Shown piece after piece: positions 36,402-43,153 of a DNA stretch of 64,000 nt; the stretch's first letter is position 1, and each line of letters starts with the position of its first letter. Under the pieces are notes generated by a model. That model ran no database searches and was not told the origin of the DNA. It saw nothing but the letters and a program-made list of their open reading frames with translations. The position numbers and the translations under genes are program-made. The stretch comes from Amycolatopsis jiangsuensis (lineage in GTDB: Bacteria > Actinomycetota > Actinomycetes > Mycobacteriales > Pseudonocardiaceae), in assembly GCF_014204865.1 (NCBI RefSeq), contig NZ_JACHMG010000001.1:4738501-4802500 (forward strand), read 5' to 3'.

Positions 36402-38948
36402 ATGGATGTCCGCTACGAGGCATTCTGCTTCGCCGACCCACTGTTCTTCGACGAACAGCGGGACGATCCCGGCCCGGCCGACGACCTGGCGACGGACCTG
36501 CCCGCACCGGGACCGATGTGGACGGTGGGGACCCGCGGGATCTGGCGCGTCCTGCACCCGCGGGACCGGGATCTTCCCGAGCAGGGCTGGAAAATCCACG
36601 TGTCCGCCGGGATGGACAACGCCGATCGCGTCCTCGCACGGGTGCACGCGTACTGTCTCGCGCACCAGGTGGCGTACAAGCACCTGCGCTCCCGGGCGAT
36701 CCTGCTGGCACGCAATTCGAAATACGCGTCCCGCGCCGGAAGCGGCAAGCTGATCACCATTTACCCGGACGACGAGCAGGCGTTGAGTCGGATTCTGGAT
36801 GAGCTTTCAACCACGCTGGCAGGCGAGCACGGCGCCTATATCCTGAGCGATCTGCGCTACCGCGAAGGACCGCTTTACCTGCGTTACGGCGGATTCGCCG
36901 AACAGTGGACCGAACACGGCGGGACCAGGGTGCTCGCGATCCGCCGTCCGGACGGCACGCTGGTGCCGGACCGGCGGGAGCCCACGTTTTCGGTGCCGGA
37001 TTGGGTGCCGATTCCGGAGTGCCTGTCCGAAAGCCTGGCCGCGCGCGGTGACGGCCCCCGGTTCCCGTACCGGGTGACCGGCTCGCTGCACTTCTCCAAC
37101 GGCGGCGGCGTGTACCTGGCCGAAAGCGAGGCCGGCGGCGAGCCGGTGGTGCTGAAGGAGGCCCGGCCGCACGCCGGGATCGACCGCACCGGCGCCGACG
37201 CGGTCACCCGGCTGCGCCACGAGCACGAGATCCTCGACCGGCTGGCGGGCATTCCGGGCGTACCGCGGGTGCACGAGAGGTTCCTCGTGTGGGAGCACCA
37301 CTACCTGGCCATGCAGTACCTGCCCGGCAGGTCGCTGGGCAGCTGGCTGGCCCGGCACTACCCGCTCACGCACAGTTCACGCACCGAAGCCGGCCTGCTG
37401 GCCTACCGCGAGCGGGCGTTGTCCGTACTGGCCCAGGTGGAGGCCCTGCTCGCGGAGATCCACCGGCGCGGGATCGTGTTCGGGGATCTGCACGGGCAGA
37501 ACATCCTGGTGGACGACCAGGACGTGGTCTCGCTGATCGACTTCGAGATGGCCTTCGACGCCGGCTCCGGGGACCGGCCGGGACTCGGCGCACCGGGGTT
37601 CCGCGCACCGGCCGACCGCAGCGGGTTCGAGATCGACGAGCACGCGCTGGCGGCGCTGCGGCTGTGGCTGTTCCTTCCGCTGGTCATGCTGCTGGAGCTG
37701 GCGCCGGGGAAGCTCCGCGGCGTCGCGGACTTCGCCGGGAAGCGGTTCCACCTGCCCGCCGGCTACACCGACGGCCTGGTCTCCGTGCTCTCTCCCCGCA
37801 CCGATCCGCCCGCCACGACGCGCACCGAGCTGGACGAGGACCGGCCCGACTGGTCGCTGGTGCGCAAGCAGATCGCCGAAGGCGTGCTCGCGAGCGCGAC
37901 GCCGGACCGCGCCGACCGGCTGTTCCCCGGCGACATCGAGCAGTTCCGCTCGGGTGGCGCGAACTTCGGCGTCGGTGCCGCGGGAGTGCTGCACTCGCTG
38001 CACGTCGCCGGCGCCGGCCGTTATCCCGAACACGAACAGTGGCTGCTGACCGCGGTCCGCCGGGAACCTCCCACGCGACCGGGCTTCTTCGACGGCAGCC
38101 ACGGCATCGCCTACGTGCTCGAGGAATTCGGCTACTCCGAGGAGGCCGACCGGCTGCTCGCCGCTTCGCAGGCGCTGGTCGAGCAGACCACCGACCACGG
38201 CTTCGAAGGCGGGCTGGCCGGGATCGGCCTCACCCGGCTGCACCTGGCGACCGGCCGCGGCGACAACGAGTCCGGACGTCAGGCGCTGGACATCGCGGTG
38301 CGGCTGGCCGACGCACTGGAGACCGCGGCGCCGCCGGGTCGCTTCGCCAGGGCCGGGCTGTTGAACGGCTGGTCCGGACCGGCGCTGCTGTTCCTGCGGC
38401 TGTACGAGCGGACCGGGGAAACGGCGTGGCTGGCGTTCGCCGAGCAGGCGCTGGACCGTGATCTGGAGGAATGCGTCGCGGCGGACGACGGCTCACTGCA
38501 GGTCCGCGACGGCATGCGGCGCATGCTGCCCTACGCCGGGATCGGCAGTGCCGGAATCCTGCTGGTCGCCGAGCAGCTGGCCCGGCACCGCCCGCAAGCG
38601 CGGGTGTGCCGGAGCCTGCCCGCGTTGCGGGAGGCGTGCCGCGGGGAGTTCGTGATCCATCCCGGCCTGCTGTACGGCCGGTGCGGGCTGGCCGCCGCGC
38701 TGGCGGCGGCCGCCGAACCGGACCGGCGGGCCCGGGAGGCGATCGACCTGCACCTGGCGCGGCTTTCCTGGCACGCCGTGCCGTTCCGCGGCGGGCTGGC
38801 CTTTCCCGGCAACCAGCTGCTGCGCCTGTCGACCGACGTCAGCACCGGCAGCGCGGGGGTCCTCCGCACGCTCGCCGCACTCCTGGACGGCACGGAACTG
38901 CTGCCCTTCCTGGGCACCGTGGCGTCCCCGCACACCCCCGGCCGCTGA
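36402..38948 (+). CDS. lanKC: Class III lanthipeptide synthetase LanKC (RamC/AmfT-like)
   Basis: 848 residues in the three-part LanKC layout. The N-terminal phospho-Ser lyase region (1-220) contains WKIHVSAGMDNA and YKHLRSRAILLARNSKYA. A Ser/Thr-kinase domain (about 223-500) has Lys252 in VVLKEARP, catalytic GDLHGQN (Asp362, Asn367) and DFE (Asp380). The LanC-like cyclase (about 540-848) has FDGSHGIAYVLEEFG and LLYGRCGLAAALA, but I do not see the Cys-Cys-His zinc site of LanC, LanM and LanL, which marks class III rather than class IV. The enzyme phosphorylates and dehydrates Ser in the precursor encoded 31 bp downstream and forms lanthionine or labionin rings. ATG chosen with SD gagggg. Confidence 0.93.
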   Translation: MDVRYEAFCFADPLFFDEQRDDPGPADDLATDLPAPGPMWTVGTRGIWRVLHPRDRDLPEQGWKIHVSAGMDNADRVLARVHAYCLAHQVAYKHLRSRAILLARNSKYASRAGSGKLITIYPDDEQALSRILDELSTTLAGEHGAYILSDLRYREGPLYLRYGGFAEQWTEHGGTRVLAIRRPDGTLVPDRREPTFSVPDWVPIPECLSESLAARGDGPRFPYRVTGSLHFSNGGGVYLAESEAGGEPVVLKEARPHAGIDRTGADAVTRLRHEHEILDRLAGIPGVPRVHERFLVWEHHYLAMQYLPGRSLGSWLARHYPLTHSSRTEAGLLAYRERALSVLAQVEALLAEIHRRGIVFGDLHGQNILVDDQDVVSLIDFEMAFDAGSGDRPGLGAPGFRAPADRSGFEIDEHALAALRLWLFLPLVMLLELAPGKLRGVADFAGKRFHLPAGYTDGLVSVLSPRTDPPATTRTELDEDRPDWSLVRKQIAEGVLASATPDRADRLFPGDIEQFRSGGANFGVGAAGVLHSLHVAGAGRYPEHEQWLLTAVRREPPTRPGFFDGSHGIAYVLEEFGYSEEADRLLAASQALVEQTTDHGFEGGLAGIGLTRLHLATGRGDNESGRQALDIAVRLADALETAAPPGRFARAGLLNGWSGPALLFLRLYERTGETAWLAFAEQALDRDLEECVAADDGSLQVRDGMRRMLPYAGIGSAGILLVAEQLARHRPQARVCRSLPALREACRGEFVIHPGLLYGRCGLAAALAAAAEPDRRAREAIDLHLARLSWHAVPFRGGLAFPGNQLLRLSTDVSTGSAGVLRTLAALLDGTELLPFLGTVASPHTPGR

Positions 38949-38979
38949 GCGCCGGTGGACTCCGAGAGAAGGGAACATC

Positions 38980-39123
38980 ATGGAACACGTTCTGGAACTG
39001 CAGGCCCTGGAGACCCCTGAAGCACTCGAGGGGCACGACGGACTCGACCACCACGGCCACGACCACAGTCACCTGAGTCTGCACTGTGGTTACAGCGGGC
39101 TCAGTCTGCTTCTCTGCGACTGA
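38980..39123 (+). CDS. Class III lanthipeptide precursor, SapB/AmfS-like, His-rich
   Basis: A 47-residue gene placed 31 bp after lanKC, SD agaaggg upstream of the ATG. The leader starts MEHVLELQALETPEALEG, matching the LxLQ-type recognition helix of RamS/AmfS leaders (compare the SapB precursor start with DLQSMETP). The C-terminal core holds two class III ring motifs: S30-H-L-S33-L-H-C36 and S39-G-L-S42-L-L-L-C46, ending in Asp. SapB has two SxxSxxxC motifs; here the first has only two residues before Cys. Between leader and core lies a His-rich run (eight His in residues 19-35 region including DHHGHDHSH). After modification it should be an amphipathic two-ring morphogen-like peptide. Confidence 0.9.
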   Translation: MEHVLELQALETPEALEGHDGLDHHGHDHSHLSLHCGYSGLSLLLCD

Positions 39124-39133
39124 ACCGGAAGGG

Positions 39134-39170
39134 GACGGGAGCGGCGCAGGCCAAGTGCGCCGCTCCCGTC
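39134..39170 (+). terminator. Strong hairpin between precursor and transporter genes
   Basis: gacgggagcggcgca (39134-39148) and tgcgccgctcccgtc (39156-39170) are perfect 15-bp inverted copies with a 7-nt loop, starting 10 bp past the precursor stop. Placed inside an operon, it probably works as a partial terminator or 3'-end stabiliser, allowing far more precursor than transporter mRNA. Confidence 0.75.
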
Positions 39171-39210
39171 CGTCATTCTGCCCCGGCGAGGCGCACCGAG
39201 GGGAAGCGAC

Positions 39211-40866
39211 ATGGCCGGATCCGCCGATCGACTGCTGCGCTCGGTCGCCCTGCTCGACCGTCCCCGGCTGGCCGCGGTCGTCGTGGCCTCGCTGGTCTCC
39301 ACGGGGGCCGGCCTGCTGCTTCCGGGCGCGCTGGCGGCGGCCACGGACGCGGTGCTCGGCGGCCGGAACAGCACCGCCGCCGTGCTGTGGCTGCTCGCCG
39401 TGGGTGGCGCGGAGATCATCGCGGACGCGGCCGGAGTGGTGCTGCCCGCGCGGCTGACCAGCGACGCGAGTGCGTGGCTGCGCCGGCGCGTGACCGATCG
39501 CCTGCTCGCGCTCGGGGTCGGCTCGCCGTTCGCCGCGGGGGACGCGGTGAGCCGGGTGTCCGGCGACTGCGCGATGGCAGGCCGGGTTTCGGCGGTGTCG
39601 GTGCAGCTGGTGTCGACCGGAGTGCTGTCCTCCGGCGCGGTGGTGCTGCTGGCCGTGCTGGACTGGCGGTTGGCGCTGGTGTTCCTGGTCAGTGTCCCGT
39701 TCGCCTTGCTGCTGGCGCGGTCCCATCTGCGCGGTACCGCCGATGATGTACTGACCTACCAACGGGTTTCCGGTGAGCTGGGGGCCCGCCTGCTGGACGC
39801 GGTCACCGGGTTGCGGACGATCGCCGCGTCCGGCACCGCGGAGGCGGAGGCGGCGCGGGTGCTGCGTCCGTTGCCGCGGCTGAACGTGGCCGGGCGCGGC
39901 ATGTGGCGGACGCAAGCGCGGATGGTCTGGCGCGCGGGTCTGCTGCTGCCGGCGGTGGAACTCGCCACGCTGACCGCGGCCGGTTTCGGCGTACTGGCCG
40001 GGCGGCTGAGCACCGGCGATGTACTGGCCGCGCTCGGTTATGTCGCGCTCGGCCTCGGTCTGGTCACGCAGATTCCGTTGCTCACCACGTTGTCGCGGGT
40101 TCGTTCGGCCGCGCAGCGGATCACCGAGGTCCTCGACACCGACGTTCCGGCGCCCGGCGAACTCGGTCCGTTGCGGGGAAACGGCACGCTGGAGCTGCGC
40201 GGTGTCACCGTGGACGGTGCGCTCACCGACGTCGACCTCACCATTCCCGGCGGATCGTTCACCGCGGTGGTGGGCAGCTCCGGGTCGGGTAAGTCCACTG
40301 TGGTCGATCTGCTGGCCGGGTTGCGTCGCCCCGGCGCCGGGCAGGCGCTGCTGGACGGACGCGACCTCACCGTGCTGCGCCCGGACGAGCTGCGGGCCCG
40401 CATCGCGTACGCCTCCGATCAGCCCGCGTTGCTGGGCGAGACGGTCGCCGACGCCGTGGGCTACGGATCATGGGCAGCCGCCCCGGCACTCGGCGTGGCC
40501 TGCCGCACCGCCCGCATTCACGACGCCATCGCCCGCCTGCCGCAGGGCTACCGGACTCCGATGGCCGAAACCCCGCTGTCCGGCGGAGAAGCCGCGCGGG
40601 TCGGCCTCGCCCGCGCACTCGCGCGCAACCCGCGCGTGCTGCTGCTCGACGACGCCACCGCCAGCCTCGACACGGTCACCGAACGCGCCGTCACGGCCGA
40701 GCTGGGCCACCGCCGCACCCGCATCATCGTCACGCACCGAGCCGCCATGGCCGCCCGAGCCGACTTCGTGGTGTGGCTCGAAGCCGGCCACGTCCGCGCA
40801 GTCGGCCCGCACGCCCGGCTGTGGCAGCTACCGCGATACCGCTCCGTCTTCACGGAGGAGTCATGA
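39211..40866 (+). CDS. ABC half-transporter 1 of the lanthipeptide operon (RamA-like)
   Basis: 551 residues: an N-terminal six-helix exporter domain (about 1-300) fused to an ATPase. Walker A is VVGSSGSGKST, the signature is LSGGEAARVGLARAL and Walker B is VLLLDDATASLD. The usual Glu after Walker B Asp reads Asp-Ala here (DDATASLD), so the catalytic base is replaced: the protein may be an ATPase-weak partner. Together with the gene at 41036 it should form a heterodimeric exporter of the modified peptide, as RamA/RamB do for SapB. Its stop overlaps the ATG of the small hybrid ORF (ATGA). Confidence 0.88.
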   Translation: MAGSADRLLRSVALLDRPRLAAVVVASLVSTGAGLLLPGALAAATDAVLGGRNSTAAVLWLLAVGGAEIIADAAGVVLPARLTSDASAWLRRRVTDRLLALGVGSPFAAGDAVSRVSGDCAMAGRVSAVSVQLVSTGVLSSGAVVLLAVLDWRLALVFLVSVPFALLLARSHLRGTADDVLTYQRVSGELGARLLDAVTGLRTIAASGTAEAEAARVLRPLPRLNVAGRGMWRTQARMVWRAGLLLPAVELATLTAAGFGVLAGRLSTGDVLAALGYVALGLGLVTQIPLLTTLSRVRSAAQRITEVLDTDVPAPGELGPLRGNGTLELRGVTVDGALTDVDLTIPGGSFTAVVGSSGSGKSTVVDLLAGLRRPGAGQALLDGRDLTVLRPDELRARIAYASDQPALLGETVADAVGYGSWAAAPALGVACRTARIHDAIARLPQGYRTPMAETPLSGGEAARVGLARALARNPRVLLLDDATASLDTVTERAVTAELGHRRTRIIVTHRAAMAARADFVVWLEAGHVRAVGPHARLWQLPRYRSVFTEES

Positions 40867-41170
40867 TCACCCAGCCACGCTGGCCCACCCTGCCTCCCGC
40901 CAGCCAGACGCCGCCCGGGATGCGGCACCCTGACCGGAACGCACTGACCGGACAGTGGCGCGGCGGCCTGGTCCTGCCGGCCTGGTCCCGACTGTGCCAA
41001 CTACCGGCTCACCGCTCCGCGACCACGGAGCAGCCATGACCACCCAGCCACACCGACCCACCCGACGTCCCCCCGGCCGGACTGCCCGCAAGTCGCCGTC
41101 CGGGATGCGACACCTCTACTGGAACGCGCTGGCCGGGCAGTGGCGTGGCGGTCTGGTCCTGCTGGCCTGT
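40814..41170 (+). repeat. Degenerate tandem duplication of the transporter-gene junction (~173 bp period)
   Basis: Unit 1 runs from about 40814 to 40985 and unit 2 from about 40986 to 41170. Each contains the last ~14 codons of transporter 1, an ATGA junction, and the first ~45 codons of transporter 2. The 43 bases before each ATG align without gaps. After the ATG the units share atgaNcacccagccac and gtggcgNggcggNctggtcctg. One 12-bp (four-codon) gap lies near 40900. The two copies have diverged at many positions, so the event is not recent. Confidence 0.85.
40863..41039 (+). CDS. 58-codon hybrid ORF created by the junction duplication
   Basis: The ORF starts at an ATG overlapping the transporter-1 stop and ends at a TGA overlapping the transporter-2 start, both as ATGA. 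Its N-terminal ~41 residues copy the start of transporter 2 (MITQPRWPT, then GMRHPDRNALTGQWRGGLVL against GMRHLYWNALAGQWRGGLVL). Its last 16 residues copy the end of transporter 1 (RLCQLPAHRSATTEQ against RLWQLPRYRSVFTEE). It has no membrane helix. It is probably kept as a translational relay for transporter 2 rather than for its own function, though a small coding role is not excluded. Confidence 0.6.
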   Translation: MITQPRWPTLPPASQTPPGMRHPDRNALTGQWRGGLVLPAWSRLCQLPAHRSATTEQP

Positions 41171-42850
41171 TCCGTACTGGAAGGGTTGCCGGCGTTCTTC
41201 TCCGGACGGCTCGTGGAGCTGGCCGTCGACCGGGGGTTCGGCGTCGGGCGGCCGGGGCCCGGCGTCGCGTGGCTCGGGGCGTTCGGGCTCGCCGCGCTCG
41301 CCGGCGCGGTCGGGTCCCGGCTCGTGTGGCGGCAGCTGGGCACGGTCGTCGAGCCGTTGCGCGACGCGCTGGTGACCGCCGTCGTCCGCGGTGTGCTGCA
41401 CGACCCCACGCCGCCGCGGACCGGGCCGGACGCCAGCGGGGTCGCGCGGATCACCCAGCATGTCGAGGTGGTTCGCGACGCCACCGGCGGGCTGCTGGTA
41501 CAGGCCCGAGGCATGGTCGTGACCACCGCGGCGGCGATCGCCGGGCTGGTCACCGTGGCCGGCGCGCTCGTCCTGCCCGTCGCCGTTCCGGTCGTGCTCG
41601 CGCTGGCCGGGTTCGCCGTGCTGCTGCGGTCACTCGCCCGCCGTCAACGCGCACTGACGCTGGCCGACGAACGCACCGCGGCCACCATCGGCTCGGTGCT
41701 CGGCGGGGTGCGCGACGTCGTCGCCTGCGGGGCCGAACCCGTCGCCGCGCTCGAGGTCGACCAGGCCGTCGACGCGCAGGCGGCCGCCGCGGTCCGGGTC
41801 GCCCGTTCCAGCGCACTGCGGTCGCTGGTCGTCTCCCTCGGCGGGTTCGCGCCGCTGGTGCTCGCGCTCGCACTGGCCCCGGCCATGGTCGCCCGCGGCG
41901 AGCTGACCGCGGGTGCTGCCCTCGGCGCGCTCGTGTACCTGGCCACCACCATGCAACCGGCGATCCGCGGGCTCGCCGCCACCGTCGCCACCGTCGTGCT
42001 CCGGCTGTTCGTCGCGCTGCGCCGGCTCGCCGAGACCACCGCCGTTCCCGAGTCCCGCCCGGCCGGCGGGATTCCCGCCGGGCCCGTCCTCACCGTGCGG
42101 GCCCTGACCTTCCGCTGGGGAGCCGCACCGGAACCGGTGGTCAACGGCCTGAACCTCGACCTGTGTCCGGGTGAGCACCTGGCCGTCGTGGGCCCGAGCG
42201 GGATCGGCAAGTCGACCCTCGCCGGGCTGCTCACCGGTCTGCTGCCGCCCCAGCACGGTCAGGTCCGGCTCGGCGGGGTTCCCGTGACCGAACTGTCCGA
42301 GCGGGCCCGCCACCTGGTCCTCGTCCCGCAGCAGGCCTACGTGTTCGCCGGGACCGTGCGCGAAAACCTCGCCCTCTTCCACCCCGGCGCCCCCGACCAC
42401 CACCTCACCGCGGCCGCCGAAGCCGTCGGCGCCGCCGCGCTGCTCGCCCGCTTCGGCGGGCTCGACACCGAGCTCGGCCACGGCGCGGAAGGACTTTCTG
42501 CCGGGGAAGCGCAGCTCATCGCACTCGCGCGGGCCTACGCCTCGCCCGCCCGCATCGTCGTCCTCGACGAGGCAACCTCCACTTTGGACCCAGCAGCCGA
42601 GGTTCGTGCCGAGCGCGCCTTCGCCACTCGCGGCGGCAGCCTCGTCGTGATCGCGCACCGGCTGTCGTCGGCAGTCCGCGCGCAGCGCGTGCTTCTGCTC
42701 GACGGACGCGAGACCCTGCTCGGCCCGCACCACGAACTCGTCGCCGCGGCACCGCGGTACGCCGAGATGATGCGGGCGTGGCTGCCGGAGCCACCACAGC
42801 CATTGCCGGCGAATCCCCTCGAGGGCTGCTCGGTCAGTGGGATCCGGTGA
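41036..42850 (+). CDS. ABC half-transporter 2 of the lanthipeptide operon (RamB-like)
   Basis: 604 residues: six-helix exporter domain (about 40-340) plus ATPase. Walker A is VVGPSGIGKST, the Q-loop VLVPQQAYVFAGTVREN, signature LSAGEAQLIALARAY and Walker B IVVLDEATSTLD with the catalytic Glu intact, followed by the H-loop VIAHRLSS. The start overlaps the hybrid-ORF stop. With transporter 1 (degenerate after Walker B) it makes an asymmetric exporter. It is the last gene of the operon; no RamR-like LuxR-type regulator follows. Confidence 0.9.
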   Translation: MTTQPHRPTRRPPGRTARKSPSGMRHLYWNALAGQWRGGLVLLACSVLEGLPAFFSGRLVELAVDRGFGVGRPGPGVAWLGAFGLAALAGAVGSRLVWRQLGTVVEPLRDALVTAVVRGVLHDPTPPRTGPDASGVARITQHVEVVRDATGGLLVQARGMVVTTAAAIAGLVTVAGALVLPVAVPVVLALAGFAVLLRSLARRQRALTLADERTAATIGSVLGGVRDVVACGAEPVAALEVDQAVDAQAAAAVRVARSSALRSLVVSLGGFAPLVLALALAPAMVARGELTAGAALGALVYLATTMQPAIRGLAATVATVVLRLFVALRRLAETTAVPESRPAGGIPAGPVLTVRALTFRWGAAPEPVVNGLNLDLCPGEHLAVVGPSGIGKSTLAGLLTGLLPPQHGQVRLGGVPVTELSERARHLVLVPQQAYVFAGTVRENLALFHPGAPDHHLTAAAEAVGAAALLARFGGLDTELGHGAEGLSAGEAQLIALARAYASPARIVVLDEATSTLDPAAEVRAERAFATRGGSLVVIAHRLSSAVRAQRVLLLDGRETLLGPHHELVAAAPRYAEMMRAWLPEPPQPLPANPLEGCSVSGIR

Positions 42851-42867
42851 GTTCGCCCCGAATTCAC
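42847..42867 (+). terminator. Short hairpin at the end of the lanthipeptide operon
   Basis: gtgagttcg and cgaattcac pair with one G-U wobble around a ccc loop, starting inside the stop codon of transporter 2. A weak but well-placed terminator candidate. Confidence 0.4.
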
Positions 42868-43153
42868 CTTCACCCGTTCAGTCCAGCCGGCCGGGCTCCG
42901 GGCCCAGTACCTGAGCAAACACCGGTAAGGGCCCCGCGACACCCGGTAACCATCGTCACGACGCGCTCGCCGGGCCCGAACAGCGGCACCGCAGGGAGTT
43001 CTTTCGTGATAGAAACCGGGGCTGTTCCGTTCCGTGGCTCCGCGAAGGGTGTCGTGCAGGTATGTCGAGCACAATGTGACGACCACCACCGGCACTCGCC
43101 GCCGTGCCCCCTTCCCCCGCCGGGTTACCGGCTTTCGCCGAGGATGAATCATC
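42868..43153. other. Gene-free leader of the conservon
   Basis: About 290 bp between the lanthipeptide operon and the NIT-kinase gene. I see no convincing small gene or second precursor here. It should contain the conservon promoter; a moderately A/T-richer stretch (ttctttcgtgatagaaa) lies near 42999-43016. Confidence 0.4.

Noticed and set aside
37289..38461. Open frame of 390 codons within lanKC in another frame
   Set aside because: Arg/Gly/Pro/Ala-rich composition and no motif; lanKC is certain there.
42868..43153. A second lanthipeptide precursor or a ramR gene after the transporters
   Set aside because: No start with SD followed by a Ser/Cys-rich short frame, and no HTH gene before the conservon.
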